Assembly (NCBI GenBank): GCA_027030245.1
Contig: JALVFE010000021.1
Location: forward strand, 1 to 64,000
DNA: 64,000 nt
Reading direction: 5' to 3'
Origin: Melioribacteraceae bacterium
GTDB taxonomy: Bacteria; Bacteroidota; Ignavibacteria; Ignavibacteriales; Melioribacteraceae
The first letter of the stretch is position 1; each line of letters begins with the position of its first letter. The notes below the pieces were generated by a model, which was given only the letters and a program-made list of their open reading frames with translations, ran no database searches and was not told the origin of the DNA. A program made the translations under genes and the position numbers. Below, piece after piece: positions 19,708 through 28,803 of the stretch.

Positions 19708-19726
19708 CGAAAAACGCAGTTTTTCG
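19708..19726. other. Short hairpin in the gap before the Fe-S/FAD gene
   Basis: CGAAAAAC and GTTTTTCG pair around a three-base loop. It lies 42 bp upstream of the next gene and has no clear T-run, so it may attenuate rather than end transcription. The 180-bp gap otherwise shows nothing. Confidence 0.3.
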
Positions 19727-19768
19727 ATGGCACTTTTCTTGTTTTACATTTATAAATAGATTATAAAA

Positions 19769-21097
19769 ATGGAAGTCTTTCTAGAAAACGTTATTATATA
19801 TACATTAATCGCTATAATTATTGTTGGTATACTCTATTTATACCTCAAGACGCATAAATACGAATCCAAACAAACCATTGAGAAAATAAAGCGTGCAAAA
19901 GAATACGGTTTTCACGAACCTGTTTCTCTCCATCCGGTGATAAACGAAGATATTTGTATAGGCAGCGGTGCCTGCGTTGTCGCTTGTCCCGAAAAAGACA
20001 TTTTAGGATTAGTAAACGGGAAAGGTAAATTGATAAACGCATCGCACTGCGTTGGACACGGCGCATGTTTCCATGCTTGTCCGGTTGAAGCAATAACGCT
20101 TGTTATGGGAACGGAAAAAAGAGGAGTTGAACTTCCGCATGTAAGTCAAGATTATGAAACAAACGTTAAAGGAATTTACATTGCCGGCGAATTGGGTGGT
20201 ATGGGATTAATTAAAAATGCCATTGAACAAGGTAAAAAAGCAATGGATAACATAGCCGGTACAATTTCAAAAGGCGGAAACATCGAATACGATGTTGTTA
20301 TTATCGGTGCTGGACCGTCCGGTATTGCAGCGACTTTACGAGCAGCCGAAAAGAAATTGAAATTTGTTACGATCGAGCAAGATAATTTGGGCGGTACGGT
20401 ATATTCATTTCCGAGATCGAAAGTGGTGATGACTTCTCCCGTGGAAATTCCGCTTTATGGTAAAATCAAACTGTATGAAACTTCCAAAACCGAACTCATA
20501 AAGCTTTGGGAAGAAATACTTGACAAAAACAAAATTAAAATAAAGGAAAACGAAAAAGTCAATGAAATTGTAAAGTATGAAAATTATTTCAAAGTAATTA
20601 CCAGCAAAAGCGAATATTTTTCTAAGAAAGTATTACTGGCAATAGGAAGACGGGGAACGCCAAGAAAATTAGGAGTGCCCGGAGAAAATTCGGAAAAGGT
20701 TTATTACAGGCTTTTGGAACCTGAACAAATACACAATAAGAAAATTTTAGTTGTTGGCGGCGGGGATTCCGCGGTTGAATCGGCATTACTGTTGGCTGAA
20801 GAAGGCAACGAAGTAACTTTATCTTACCGCTCCGATTCTTTCAAAAGGATAAAACCGAAAAATCTTAAAAAAATTGAAGATGCCATTAAACTCAAATATG
20901 TAAACGTTCTTTATAATTCAACAGTGAAAGAAATTTTGGAAGATAAAGTTATTATTGACTTTCATAACGGAACATCATTGGAATTGGAAAACGATTTGGT
21001 ATATGTTTTTATCGGTGGGGAATTACCCAATAAGTTTTTGGAAAAAATCGGAATCAAGATAACCAAAAAATTCGGAGAGGCAATATTAAAACATTGA
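19769..21097 (+). CDS. Membrane-anchored Fe-S / FAD pyridine-nucleotide oxidoreductase
   Basis: A 442-residue protein. An N-terminal helix (IIYTLIAIIIVGILYLYL) anchors it. A ferredoxin-like segment follows with CIGSGACVVACP and CVGHGACFHACP; both lack the usual second Cys (Ser and His stand there). From about residue 175 a flavoprotein fold begins (VVIIGAGPSGIAATLRAAE) with a second nucleotide-binding GxGxxG-type site (ILVVGGGDSAVESALLLAEE), as in thioredoxin-reductase-like enzymes. It could pass electrons between NAD(P)H and the membrane cytochrome. It overlaps the following cytochrome gene by 4 bp. Confidence 0.82.
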   Translation: MEVFLENVIIYTLIAIIIVGILYLYLKTHKYESKQTIEKIKRAKEYGFHEPVSLHPVINEDICIGSGACVVACPEKDILGLVNGKGKLINASHCVGHGACFHACPVEAITLVMGTEKRGVELPHVSQDYETNVKGIYIAGELGGMGLIKNAIEQGKKAMDNIAGTISKGGNIEYDVVIIGAGPSGIAATLRAAEKKLKFVTIEQDNLGGTVYSFPRSKVVMTSPVEIPLYGKIKLYETSKTELIKLWEEILDKNKIKIKENEKVNEIVKYENYFKVITSKSEYFSKKVLLAIGRRGTPRKLGVPGENSEKVYYRLLEPEQIHNKKILVVGGGDSAVESALLLAEEGNEVTLSYRSDSFKRIKPKNLKKIEDAIKLKYVNVLYNSTVKEILEDKVIIDFHNGTSLELENDLVYVFIGGELPNKFLEKIGIKITKKFGEAILKH

Positions 21098-22677
21098 ACC
21101 GGATTCTTTTAATAACAGCAACGGCAATAATAATGCTCGGCAATATATATGCGCAAATATCTCCCGGCGAACTTTCTAAAGCCCACGCCGATTTGGAAGG
21201 TATAAGCAATTGTACGAAATGCCACACATTGGGCAAAAGTTTGGATAATGCAAAATGCCTTGATTGCCATAAAGAAATTGCCGGATTAATCAATCTCAAC
21301 CGCGGTTATCATTCCAATAAAAAAGTGAAAAACGAAAATTGCTGGAAATGTCACGGCGACCACTTCGGAAGAAATTTTCAAATTATAAGATTCGACGAAA
21401 ACAAATTTAATCACAATGAAGCTTTATACGAATTAGCCGGTAAACATAAAGAGCTTGAATGCAACAAATGCCATAAGAAGGATTTTATTTCTGATAGCAA
21501 ACTAAAACAAAAGGCAAAAACATTTTTAGGATTAACCGGAGAATGCGCGGATTGCCACGAAGACGTTCACCGGAATACGTTAGGTAAAGATTGCGCAAGT
21601 TGCCATAACGAAGAAAAATTCAAACCGGCGGTAAAATTCAATCACGATGAAGCAAAATTCAAATTGACCGGCGCGCACAAAAATGTAGGATGTGAAAAAT
21701 GCCACGCAATAGAAAATATTGACGGTAAAGAATTTCAAAGGTTCACGGATATTGAATTTTCGTCTTGTAAATCATGTCATACCGATGTTCACAAAGGGAA
21801 GTTCGGCAAAAAGTGCGCTTCGTGTCACACTACAAAATCTTTTACGGATGTAAAAAATCTAAAATCATTTAATCATAGTAAAACAGCATTTCCGTTGATT
21901 GGAAAACACAAAAGGGTAAAATGCAGTTCGTGTCATAAAGGCAGTTTGAGTTTCAAACCGAAATTTAAGTATTGTTACAATTGCCATTCGGATTTTCACG
22001 ATGGCGAATTTGAAAACAGCGGAATTTTAAGGGATTGCAAAGAATGCCATAACGAAAACGGATTTTCACCATCGTTATTTTCTATGGAAAGGCATGCGGA
22101 ACTGAAATTCAAACTTACCGGCGCGCATACGGCAATACCTTGCACGGATTGTCATTACCAAGGGAATAAGTGGAAGTTCAGGATAAGCGGTGATAATTGT
22201 ATCGAGTGCCATGAAGATTTTCATTCATCCGTTCGTAACTCAAAATTCTTTACCGGTATTAATTGTGAAAGCTGCCACTCGACCGGCTCTTGGCAAAGTG
22301 TAACATTCGATCATAACAAAACAAACTTTGAGCTTTTGGGCAAACATAAAGAGGAAAAGTGCGAATCGTGCCATTTTAAATCAGAGGAAGGAAAGATAGT
22401 TCAACATTTTAATGATTTAGAAACAAACTGCTCCGGCTGCCACGAAGATATACATGCCGGGCAATTCAATGAAGGCGATTCAGAAACTTGTACAACCTGT
22501 CATACCTTTGATAATTGGGAACCGACTCTTTTTGATCATAACAATACCGGATTTGCGTTGGAAGGAGCACACGCTAAGGTTGAATGTAATCAGTGTCACT
22601 ATGCTGTATCAAAAGGAAAGGTGCAATACATTCTTTACAAATTAGAGAGGACGAGATGCATCGATTGTCATTCTTAA
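21094..22677 (+). CDS. Multihaem c-type cytochrome with 20 CXXCH motifs
   Basis: A 527-residue exported protein (signal MNRILLITATAIIMLGNIYAQ). I count 20 CXXCH haem-attachment motifs, roughly one per 26 residues, in a repeating pattern of FNH..KFKLTGAH followed by C..CH, like the doubled-CXXCH/cytochrome c3 families. Extra histidines in the GAHxxxxC blocks are likely distal ligands. The start is TTG, overlapping the previous stop as TTGA; the next Met would cut into the signal peptide. It is an electron wire in the periplasm between the membrane proteins and the barrel. Confidence 0.92.
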   Translation: MNRILLITATAIIMLGNIYAQISPGELSKAHADLEGISNCTKCHTLGKSLDNAKCLDCHKEIAGLINLNRGYHSNKKVKNENCWKCHGDHFGRNFQIIRFDENKFNHNEALYELAGKHKELECNKCHKKDFISDSKLKQKAKTFLGLTGECADCHEDVHRNTLGKDCASCHNEEKFKPAVKFNHDEAKFKLTGAHKNVGCEKCHAIENIDGKEFQRFTDIEFSSCKSCHTDVHKGKFGKKCASCHTTKSFTDVKNLKSFNHSKTAFPLIGKHKRVKCSSCHKGSLSFKPKFKYCYNCHSDFHDGEFENSGILRDCKECHNENGFSPSLFSMERHAELKFKLTGAHTAIPCTDCHYQGNKWKFRISGDNCIECHEDFHSSVRNSKFFTGINCESCHSTGSWQSVTFDHNKTNFELLGKHKEEKCESCHFKSEEGKIVQHFNDLETNCSGCHEDIHAGQFNEGDSETCTTCHTFDNWEPTLFDHNNTGFALEGAHAKVECNQCHYAVSKGKVQYILYKLERTRCIDCHS

Positions 22678-25034
22678 TTTTGTTTTTGTTATACGGACTT
22701 GTTTTTGCCCAGTCGCCGCACGGTGATAATTTTAACTACGAATGCTCGGAATGCCACACTACAGATACATGGAAAATAAATCTTAAAAAGCTCAATTTCG
22801 ATCATAGTAAAACAGGTTTCGAATTAGCCGGGCAACATGCAAATCTCGATTGCCAAACTTGTCATACTTCGTTAGACTTTGTAACAACCAAAAACAAATG
22901 TTTCGATTGCCATAACGATGTTCATCAAAATACGTTGGATAAAAATTGCCAGCTTTGTCATAACTCCAAAAGTTGGCTTGTGGAAAACATTAACGAGATT
23001 CATAACAGAAGCAGATTTCCTTTATTGGGTGCGCATATCACAGCCGACTGCCAACAATGTCATAAAACTATTAATAATTTAATTTTTAAGGAATTAGGTG
23101 TTGAGTGTATTGATTGTCATTTACAAGATTATAACAGTACGCAAAACCCAAATCATGTTTTGGCAAATTTTTCCAAAGACTGCGTTGAGTGTCATTCGAC
23201 AAACGATAAACAGTGGAGGCAAGGAACCTTCAACCATGATTTTTTCCCGTTAACGTTGGGGCATAAAATCAGCAATTGTTTTGAATGTCACAATACACAG
23301 AGTTTTACTGGGCTGGATCAAACTTGCTATACGTGTCATCAAAGTGATTTCAGTAATACTAAAGACCCCAATCACGTAAGCTCCGGATTTTCAAAAGATT
23401 GCGTTCAATGCCACACAACAAACCCGGGCTGGAAACCGGCGAATTTTAAAATACATGATCAATTTTTTGTATTAGACGGAGCTCACAAAAAAATTGAAAA
23501 CAGTTGTGCACAATGTCATTCCAACGGATACACAAATACACCTAAAGAATGTATCGGTTGTCACGAATCGAATTATAATTCAACAACAAATCCCGATCAT
23601 AAATCGACCGGATTCGGAACTGATTGCGAATCTTGTCATTCAACAGTAGGGTGGACACCGGCGACATTTGACCACGATAATCAATTTTTCCCTATTTATT
23701 CCGGTAAACACAATAACGAATGGGATAACTGTTCGGATTGCCATACGAATCAAAGCGATTACTCGGTTTTCTCTTGTATAACGTGTCATGAACATTCCCA
23801 ATCCAAAATGGACGACGAACATAAAGAAGTGCAAGGTTACGCTTACGAAAGTCAAGCATGTTTAACTTGTCACCCGCAAGGTGATAAAGAAGGTGCGATT
23901 GATCATTCGAAAACTGCATTCCCGTTAACGGGTTTGCATGTAACTGCGGATTGTGCACAATGTCATGCAAACGGTTATTCCGGAACACCGACGGAATGTT
24001 ATGCATGTCATGAAGACAAATACACTAATACTGCGGAACCGAAACACGGAGAAGCGGGATTATCGCATCAATGCGAAACTTGTCATACAACTTCCGTATG
24101 GAAACCTTCGACATTCGATCATAACACTACGGGATTTGAATTAATCGGAGGGCATTCGTTACCGCAATGTTCGAGTTGCCACAAAGGCAGTACGGAAAAC
24201 ACATCGCCATTGTGTTACAGTTGTCATCAAGATCAGTATGCGAATGCTGAAAATCATGTATCACAGAATTATCCAACGACTTGTGAACAATGTCATAACA
24301 CGACAGATTGGAAGGATGCTGATTTCGATCACGCAAATACCAATTTCCCGTTAACCGGAGCACATGTAAACACCGATTGCGCTCAATGCCATACGAACGG
24401 ATACAGCGGAACTCCGACTGATTGCAATTCGTGTCACAATGCCGATTTTAAACAAACGACAAATCCTGATCATCAGAATTTAGGTTTATCTACAAACTGC
24501 GAGACATGTCACACAACCAATCCGGGCTGGAAACCTGCAGAATTTCCGGTACACAATGATTATTACGTTTTGGAAGGAGCGCATGCATCGATATCGAACG
24601 ATTGTGCAACGTGTCATAACGGGGATTACAACAATACACCGAACACATGTTACGGATGTCATCAATCAGATTATGAAAGCACAAACGATCCGCCGCATCA
24701 ATCGAACGGATTTTCAACCGATTGCGAATCGTGTCATACCCAAACGGCATGGAAACCTTCAACGTTCGATCACGATAATCAATATTTCCCGATATATTCG
24801 GGCAAACACAAGAATAAGTGGGATAACTGTTCGGATTGCCATACGAATCAAAGCGATTACTCGGTTTTCTCTTGTATAACGTGTCATGAACATTCCCAAT
24901 CCAAAATGGATGACAAACATAAAGATGTTTCCGGATATGTTTATGACAGTAATGCTTGTTATGATTGTCACCCGAACGGTAAAGAAGACGGTGGAGTTCC
25001 CAATCCTTTACACATAAAAAGGATGAGATACTGA
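22656..25034 (+). CDS. Giant multihaem c-type cytochrome with 31 CXXCH motifs
   Basis: A 792-residue exported cytochrome (signal MHRLSFLILFLLYGLVFAQ). I count 31 CXXCH motifs. The repeat pattern FDHxxTxFxLxGxHxxxxCxxCH is as in the preceding gene, so the two are related by descent. Residues about 350-385 and 716-751 are encoded by identical DNA, marking an internal duplication of 366 codons. I chose ATG 22656, which has AGAGG upstream and overlaps the previous gene by 22 bp; an open frame extends to 22593 but has no signal sequence. The gene ends TGATG, coupled to the barrel gene. It probably carries electrons to or across the outer membrane. Confidence 0.92.
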   Translation: MHRLSFLILFLLYGLVFAQSPHGDNFNYECSECHTTDTWKINLKKLNFDHSKTGFELAGQHANLDCQTCHTSLDFVTTKNKCFDCHNDVHQNTLDKNCQLCHNSKSWLVENINEIHNRSRFPLLGAHITADCQQCHKTINNLIFKELGVECIDCHLQDYNSTQNPNHVLANFSKDCVECHSTNDKQWRQGTFNHDFFPLTLGHKISNCFECHNTQSFTGLDQTCYTCHQSDFSNTKDPNHVSSGFSKDCVQCHTTNPGWKPANFKIHDQFFVLDGAHKKIENSCAQCHSNGYTNTPKECIGCHESNYNSTTNPDHKSTGFGTDCESCHSTVGWTPATFDHDNQFFPIYSGKHNNEWDNCSDCHTNQSDYSVFSCITCHEHSQSKMDDEHKEVQGYAYESQACLTCHPQGDKEGAIDHSKTAFPLTGLHVTADCAQCHANGYSGTPTECYACHEDKYTNTAEPKHGEAGLSHQCETCHTTSVWKPSTFDHNTTGFELIGGHSLPQCSSCHKGSTENTSPLCYSCHQDQYANAENHVSQNYPTTCEQCHNTTDWKDADFDHANTNFPLTGAHVNTDCAQCHTNGYSGTPTDCNSCHNADFKQTTNPDHQNLGLSTNCETCHTTNPGWKPAEFPVHNDYYVLEGAHASISNDCATCHNGDYNNTPNTCYGCHQSDYESTNDPPHQSNGFSTDCESCHTQTAWKPSTFDHDNQYFPIYSGKHKNKWDNCSDCHTNQSDYSVFSCITCHEHSQSKMDDKHKDVSGYVYDSNACYDCHPNGKEDGGVPNPLHIKRMRY
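23721..23812 (+). repeat. Copy 1 of an exact 92-bp intragenic direct repeat
   Basis: Identical to 24819-24910, offset 1098 bp (366 codons, in frame). It encodes WDNCSDCHTNQSDYSVFSC and the next haem motif. Third-position identity over 92 bp implies recent duplication or gene conversion. Confidence 0.9.
24819..24910 (+). repeat. Copy 2 of an exact 92-bp intragenic direct repeat
   Basis: Identical to 23721-23812; the flanking sequence is similar but diverged, so the exact stretch sits inside an older tandem duplication. Confidence 0.9.
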
Positions 25035-26641
25035 TGAAAAAACTTATTTTACTTTGTCTGTTTATCGGTATTTCTCTGCATGGACAAAGTTCGGAAAAAA
25101 TCAAAATAGAAGGGAAGATCAGTTACATATCTTCGCAATATTACTACATTGCTTTCCCAAAATCGGATGGTATTAAAAAAGGCGATACCCTGTATATTAA
25201 AGTCCGGAAAAAACTGATACCTAAATTTATTGTGGAGAGAACATCTTCGCATTCATGCGCCGCAAAGTTGCTGGGACGAAAAGTAAAAAAAGGCAGAACT
25301 GTTTTTGCTTTCGTAACTCCAAAAATAAAATCTGTTCCTGAAACCAAAGAGAAAAAATTATTTGCGAATAATCCAAGGGAAGAGGAAAATTCAAAACACA
25401 AACACTCAAAAGCAAAGAAATTAATTAGTAGAAGAAAAAGCATTGGCGGGAAATACAGTCTATCCGGATATTCCAACTTTTCGAACATTGCCGGACAAAC
25501 CGATTATCAATACTGGCGTCATTCATTTTCATATTACAACAACAGAATTTCCGGAAGTAATTTTTCGTTTTCTTCTTACATAACGTTTAGATACAGAAGC
25601 GACAAGTGGAATTATGTAAGCAGTCATATCGGCGAAGCTCTGAAGGTTTATGATTTATCGTTAACTTATAGATTCGACAGCATAACAAAACTGGTAGCCG
25701 GAAGGAAAATCAACCGGTATCTCTCGAGTTTGGGAGCCGTAGACGGAGTACAGTTCGAAACGATTCGTAAAGGATTCAGACTTGGCGGCGTTCTGGGTTC
25801 GCGACCAAATAATTCGGATTACGGTTACAACTTCAAATTATTGGAAATGGGCGTTTATGTCAGCCGGGACGATTCGGTCGGAACGGGAAAGATGACCAAT
25901 ACTTTATCGATTCTTCAACAAATGAACGATTACACTACAGACAGAAGATTTTTATATTTCCAGCATTCAAGTAATTTTATCAAACACGTTTATTTTTTCT
26001 TTTCAACGGAGATTGATTTTTTCAAACATTATCACGGAAACACTTCACACGATCCTTATTTGACTAATATATTTGTTTCTCTCCGTGTTTCTCCGGCAAA
26101 GTGGATAAGTTTAACAACATCGTACGACGCAAGAAAGAATATAATTTATTACGAAACGTATAAAAGCTTTATTGACAGATTGATAAACAATGCAATGCGT
26201 CAAGGATTCAGAGTGCGGGTTAATTTACGACCGGTGAAGTATGTTTTCGCATCGGTATATTCCGGATACAGATTCCGTAAAGACGACAAAAGACCTTCGA
26301 AAAATCTTGGTGTATCGATTACTCATTCGAAAATTCCGTTTCTTAACTTATCGGCAAATTTGAATTATTTCAATATTTCATCAAATTATATTAGCGGGGT
26401 AATATACGGCGTCAGAATTTCCAAAAATTTATTCCGCGGAACGGTTACGCTTACAACCGGTTACAAAAATATTAATTATGATTTTCTGAATTCTCAATCG
26501 AAATTGGTAAAAGATGCTTTCTTATTCGATTTGTCATTGCAATTGGCAAGGAAATTATCTCTCTCTTTAAGTTACGAAGGCACTTTCGAACATAAAGATT
26601 CTTATTCGAATTTATATTTTAACATAACGCAGAGGTTTTAA
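25034..26641 (+). CDS. Outer-membrane beta-barrel protein of the cytochrome cluster
   Basis: A 535-residue protein with a signal peptide (LILLCLFIGISLHGQ). Residues about 20-105 form a small beta-rich domain (GIKKGDTLYIKVRKK); a Lys-rich linker follows; from about 145 to the end, alternating polar/aromatic strands occur (for example LSGYSNFSNIAG, ISLTTSYDARKN) and the protein finishes with Phe (YFNITQRF), the usual last residue of outer-membrane barrels. No CXXCH motif. Its start overlaps the 31-haem cytochrome stop (TGATG). By analogy with porin-cytochrome conduits it may hold a cytochrome in the outer membrane, but it does not resemble MtrB/PioB at the level I can see. Confidence 0.75.
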   Translation: MKKLILLCLFIGISLHGQSSEKIKIEGKISYISSQYYYIAFPKSDGIKKGDTLYIKVRKKLIPKFIVERTSSHSCAAKLLGRKVKKGRTVFAFVTPKIKSVPETKEKKLFANNPREEENSKHKHSKAKKLISRRKSIGGKYSLSGYSNFSNIAGQTDYQYWRHSFSYYNNRISGSNFSFSSYITFRYRSDKWNYVSSHIGEALKVYDLSLTYRFDSITKLVAGRKINRYLSSLGAVDGVQFETIRKGFRLGGVLGSRPNNSDYGYNFKLLEMGVYVSRDDSVGTGKMTNTLSILQQMNDYTTDRRFLYFQHSSNFIKHVYFFFSTEIDFFKHYHGNTSHDPYLTNIFVSLRVSPAKWISLTTSYDARKNIIYYETYKSFIDRLINNAMRQGFRVRVNLRPVKYVFASVYSGYRFRKDDKRPSKNLGVSITHSKIPFLNLSANLNYFNISSNYISGVIYGVRISKNLFRGTVTLTTGYKNINYDFLNSQSKLVKDAFLFDLSLQLARKLSLSLSYEGTFEHKDSYSNLYFNITQRF

Positions 26642-27216
26642 GTAACGGCGTCTATCGATTTGCGTGGAATTTGCACATTCTTTTTGAACTCGCTGGCGGT
26701 TAATCCCGTAACCTGTTTGAATTGTCTCGATAAATGTTGAACCGAGCTGTAGCCGAGTCTGTAAGCAATTTCGCTGAGAGTCAGTTCGCCGTATTTTAAC
26801 AGCTCTTTTGCCTTTTCGATTTTTTGCAGAATTATGTAATGCTCGATTGTTATTCCTTCTGTTTTCGAGAACAAAGAACTTAAATAATTATAATCTTTAT
26901 TAAACGTTTTGCTGATGTGTTTTGAAAAATTTAATTTTTCCAGGTCTTCATCTTTGTATTGTTGAATTAAGCTTATGATTTCGGTTTTAATCGAGTCTAT
27001 TAATTTGGCTTTCGAATCTTCAATTAATTCAAAACCTTCTTTCAGCAAAACTTCTTTGATTTTAGCATAATCGGGGAGATTATCTTTATGCCGTATTTTG
27101 GCATGACCCAATTCAACATGGAGAACTTCGTAACCGAGTTTTTCAAGCTCTTCGCGCACAACTTTAACGCAGCGCGGGCAAACCATATTTTTAATGTGAA
27201 TAACGGTATCGGGCAT
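26638..27216 (-). CDS. HMA domain-AraC regulator fusion
   Basis: A 192-residue protein. Residues 1-68 are a heavy-metal-associated domain with MVCPRC as metal loop; residues about 85-185 form two helix-turn-helix units of the AraC type (LTLSEIAYRLGYSSVQHLSRQFKQVTGLTASEFKK). Fusing a Cu-chaperone-like domain to a DNA-binding domain suggests a transcription factor that reads cytoplasmic copper directly. Similar short fusions occur in Bacteroidota near copper genes. It converges on the barrel gene, with stops overlapping by 4 bp. Targets are unknown; the copZ-copA promoter is the obvious candidate. Confidence 0.82.
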   Translation of the reverse strand: MPDTVIHIKNMVCPRCVKVVREELEKLGYEVLHVELGHAKIRHKDNLPDYAKIKEVLLKEGFELIEDSKAKLIDSIKTEIISLIQQYKDEDLEKLNFSKHISKTFNKDYNYLSSLFSKTEGITIEHYIILQKIEKAKELLKYGELTLSEIAYRLGYSSVQHLSRQFKQVTGLTASEFKKNVQIPRKSIDAVT

Positions 27217-27295
27217 TTTTACTAATGTTTTATTTATAAAATAAAAAATTTATCGTTATTTTGAAATAAACAAGTAACAGTTTTGGGAGCTTTTC

Positions 27296-27943
27296 ATGAA
27301 AATAATAACGATGTTTTGGGTATTGTTTATATCTCTTTTTGTTTTCGGATGCAGCAGTACATCACCATTGTTGAAACCTGAGGAGTCAGGATTGAACCAA
27401 CGCGCGCCGGAAAGCTTTACGGTTGTTTTTGTTACTACAAAAGGTGATATAGAAATTAATGTGCGTAGAGATTATTCGCCGCTCGGCGTAGACCGGTTCT
27501 ATTATTTGGCAAAAAATCATTACTATGACGGGAACAGATTTTTCAGGGTAGTTCCGGGATTTGTTGTTCAGTGGGGAATAAACGGTAATCCCGAAATAAA
27601 TAAAGTTTGGGAGAATAAAGGTATCCCGGATGAGCCGGTAAAACTCAGTAATAAGAAAGGTACAATGGCTTTTGCGCGAGGCGGACCCAATACACGATCG
27701 AACCAATTGTTTATTAATCTAAATGATAATTTAAGATTGGATACAACGAATTTTATGGGCGTAAAAGGATTTCCGGCTTTCGGAATAGTTGTAAAGGGAA
27801 TGGATGTAGTGGAATCGATTTATCCGGGTTACAAAGAATTGCCGGATCAAGATTCGATTCAAACTAAAGGGAATGTTTATTTGGATAAAAATTTTCCCGA
27901 ACTTGATTATATTATAACAACAAAAATATTGAACGAAAAATAA
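27296..27943 (+). CDS. Cyclophilin-type peptidyl-prolyl isomerase lipoprotein
   Basis: A 215-residue cyclophilin. The N-terminus is a lipoprotein signal (LFISLFVFGCSSTSP). The cyclophilin core starts near residue 45 (VVFVTTKGDIEINVRRDYSPLGVDRFYYLAKNHYYDG) and keeps the catalytic segment FFRVVPGFVVQWG (Arg-Phe-Gln pattern) and the GTMAFARGGPNTRSNQLFIN block. It catalyses cis/trans isomerisation of prolyl bonds during folding of envelope proteins. A TPR protein gene follows after 27 bp and is probably co-transcribed. Confidence 0.92.
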   Translation: MKIITMFWVLFISLFVFGCSSTSPLLKPEESGLNQRAPESFTVVFVTTKGDIEINVRRDYSPLGVDRFYYLAKNHYYDGNRFFRVVPGFVVQWGINGNPEINKVWENKGIPDEPVKLSNKKGTMAFARGGPNTRSNQLFINLNDNLRLDTTNFMGVKGFPAFGIVVKGMDVVESIYPGYKELPDQDSIQTKGNVYLDKNFPELDYIITTKILNEK

Positions 27944-27970
27944 TCCGAAAATTTTAACGAAAGGGAAATA

Positions 27971-28591
27971 ATGAAAATAAAATTGGTTTATCTCTACATT
28001 GCTTTGTTTGCAGCTGTTCTGATTGCTTTGGTTATTTACGATAGTCAAAGTACAAACGACACAACCGGAGCTGTTGCCCCGCCGGATATCGAAAAAAAGG
28101 AAATGCCGCAAGACGAAATACATAAAGGGCTTCAGAATCCTGTATCCGAACAACCTTCCAAGGCAAATGTATTGGAAACGGTGAAGCAAAGGATGAAAAA
28201 GTTAGAAGAAGAAATCCGGAATAATCCGGAAGATACGGTTAGAATTAGGGAATATGCTAATTTTCTGCTTGCCGCACACAAACCGGATAAAGCTTTGAAA
28301 TACTACAAAATGATTTTGGCTAAAAATCCAAACAGAATTGACATACTTCTTTCCGTTACGTCCATTTATTTTAACAAAGGCGATTATAAAAACGCGGAGG
28401 AAACAACGCGTAAAATTCTAAAGGAGGATAAAAACAATTTGGAAGGGAAATATAATTTGGGCGTAATTTACGCAGTAACAGGAAGGAAAGAAGAAGCAAG
28501 TAAAATATGGAATGGGATTATCGAAAAGCATCCCGGTACTAATGTTGCGGGTATGGCTAAAAGCGCTCTGGCAAAATTAAATGAAAAGTAG
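27971..28591 (+). CDS. Membrane-anchored TPR protein
   Basis: A 206-residue protein with an N-terminal membrane helix (LVYLYIALFAAVLIALVIY), a Pro/Glu-rich linker, and three TPR-like helical pairs (about 75-200; ANFLLAAHKPDKALKYYKMI, SIYFNKGDYKNAEETTRKIL, GVIYAVTGRKEEASKIWNGI). TPRs mediate protein binding; no catalytic domain is present. The gene has a GGGAAAT ribosome-binding region and follows the cyclophilin gene, so it may be an envelope assembly partner. Confidence 0.85.
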   Translation: MKIKLVYLYIALFAAVLIALVIYDSQSTNDTTGAVAPPDIEKKEMPQDEIHKGLQNPVSEQPSKANVLETVKQRMKKLEEEIRNNPEDTVRIREYANFLLAAHKPDKALKYYKMILAKNPNRIDILLSVTSIYFNKGDYKNAEETTRKILKEDKNNLEGKYNLGVIYAVTGRKEEASKIWNGIIEKHPGTNVAGMAKSALAKLNEK

Positions 28592-28725
28592 ATAGATAAA
28601 AATTGTAGGGAAGAAAATTTACGTACCTTAAGTCTTACATCTCACGTCTTGCGTCTCGCGTTTTATGTTTGGTCATTCGTCATTTGTCAATTATTACTGG
28701 TCATTGGTCATTTGGGATTTCTTTT

Positions 28726-28803
28726 CCTGTCATCCCGAACTTGTTTCGGGATCTAAAATGAACACGAAATTTGAATTAGATGCTGAAATAAATTCAGCAT
28801 GAC
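28726..28803. repeat. 78-bp double-hairpin repeat, copy 1
   Basis: Identical to 29314-29391. It contains two stems: ATCCCGAA / TTTCGGGAT and ATGCTGAA / TTCAGCAT. Confidence 0.9.

Noticed and set aside
22593-22655. Upstream extension of the 31-haem cytochrome
   Set aside because: It lacks a signal peptide and overlaps the previous gene; the ATG at 22656 starts directly with a signal sequence and has a ribosome-binding site.
24490-25104. 204-codon open frame antisense to the 31-haem cytochrome
   Set aside because: It arises from the regular codon pattern of the CXXCH repeats; no ribosome-binding site, and similar antisense frames recur at each repeat.
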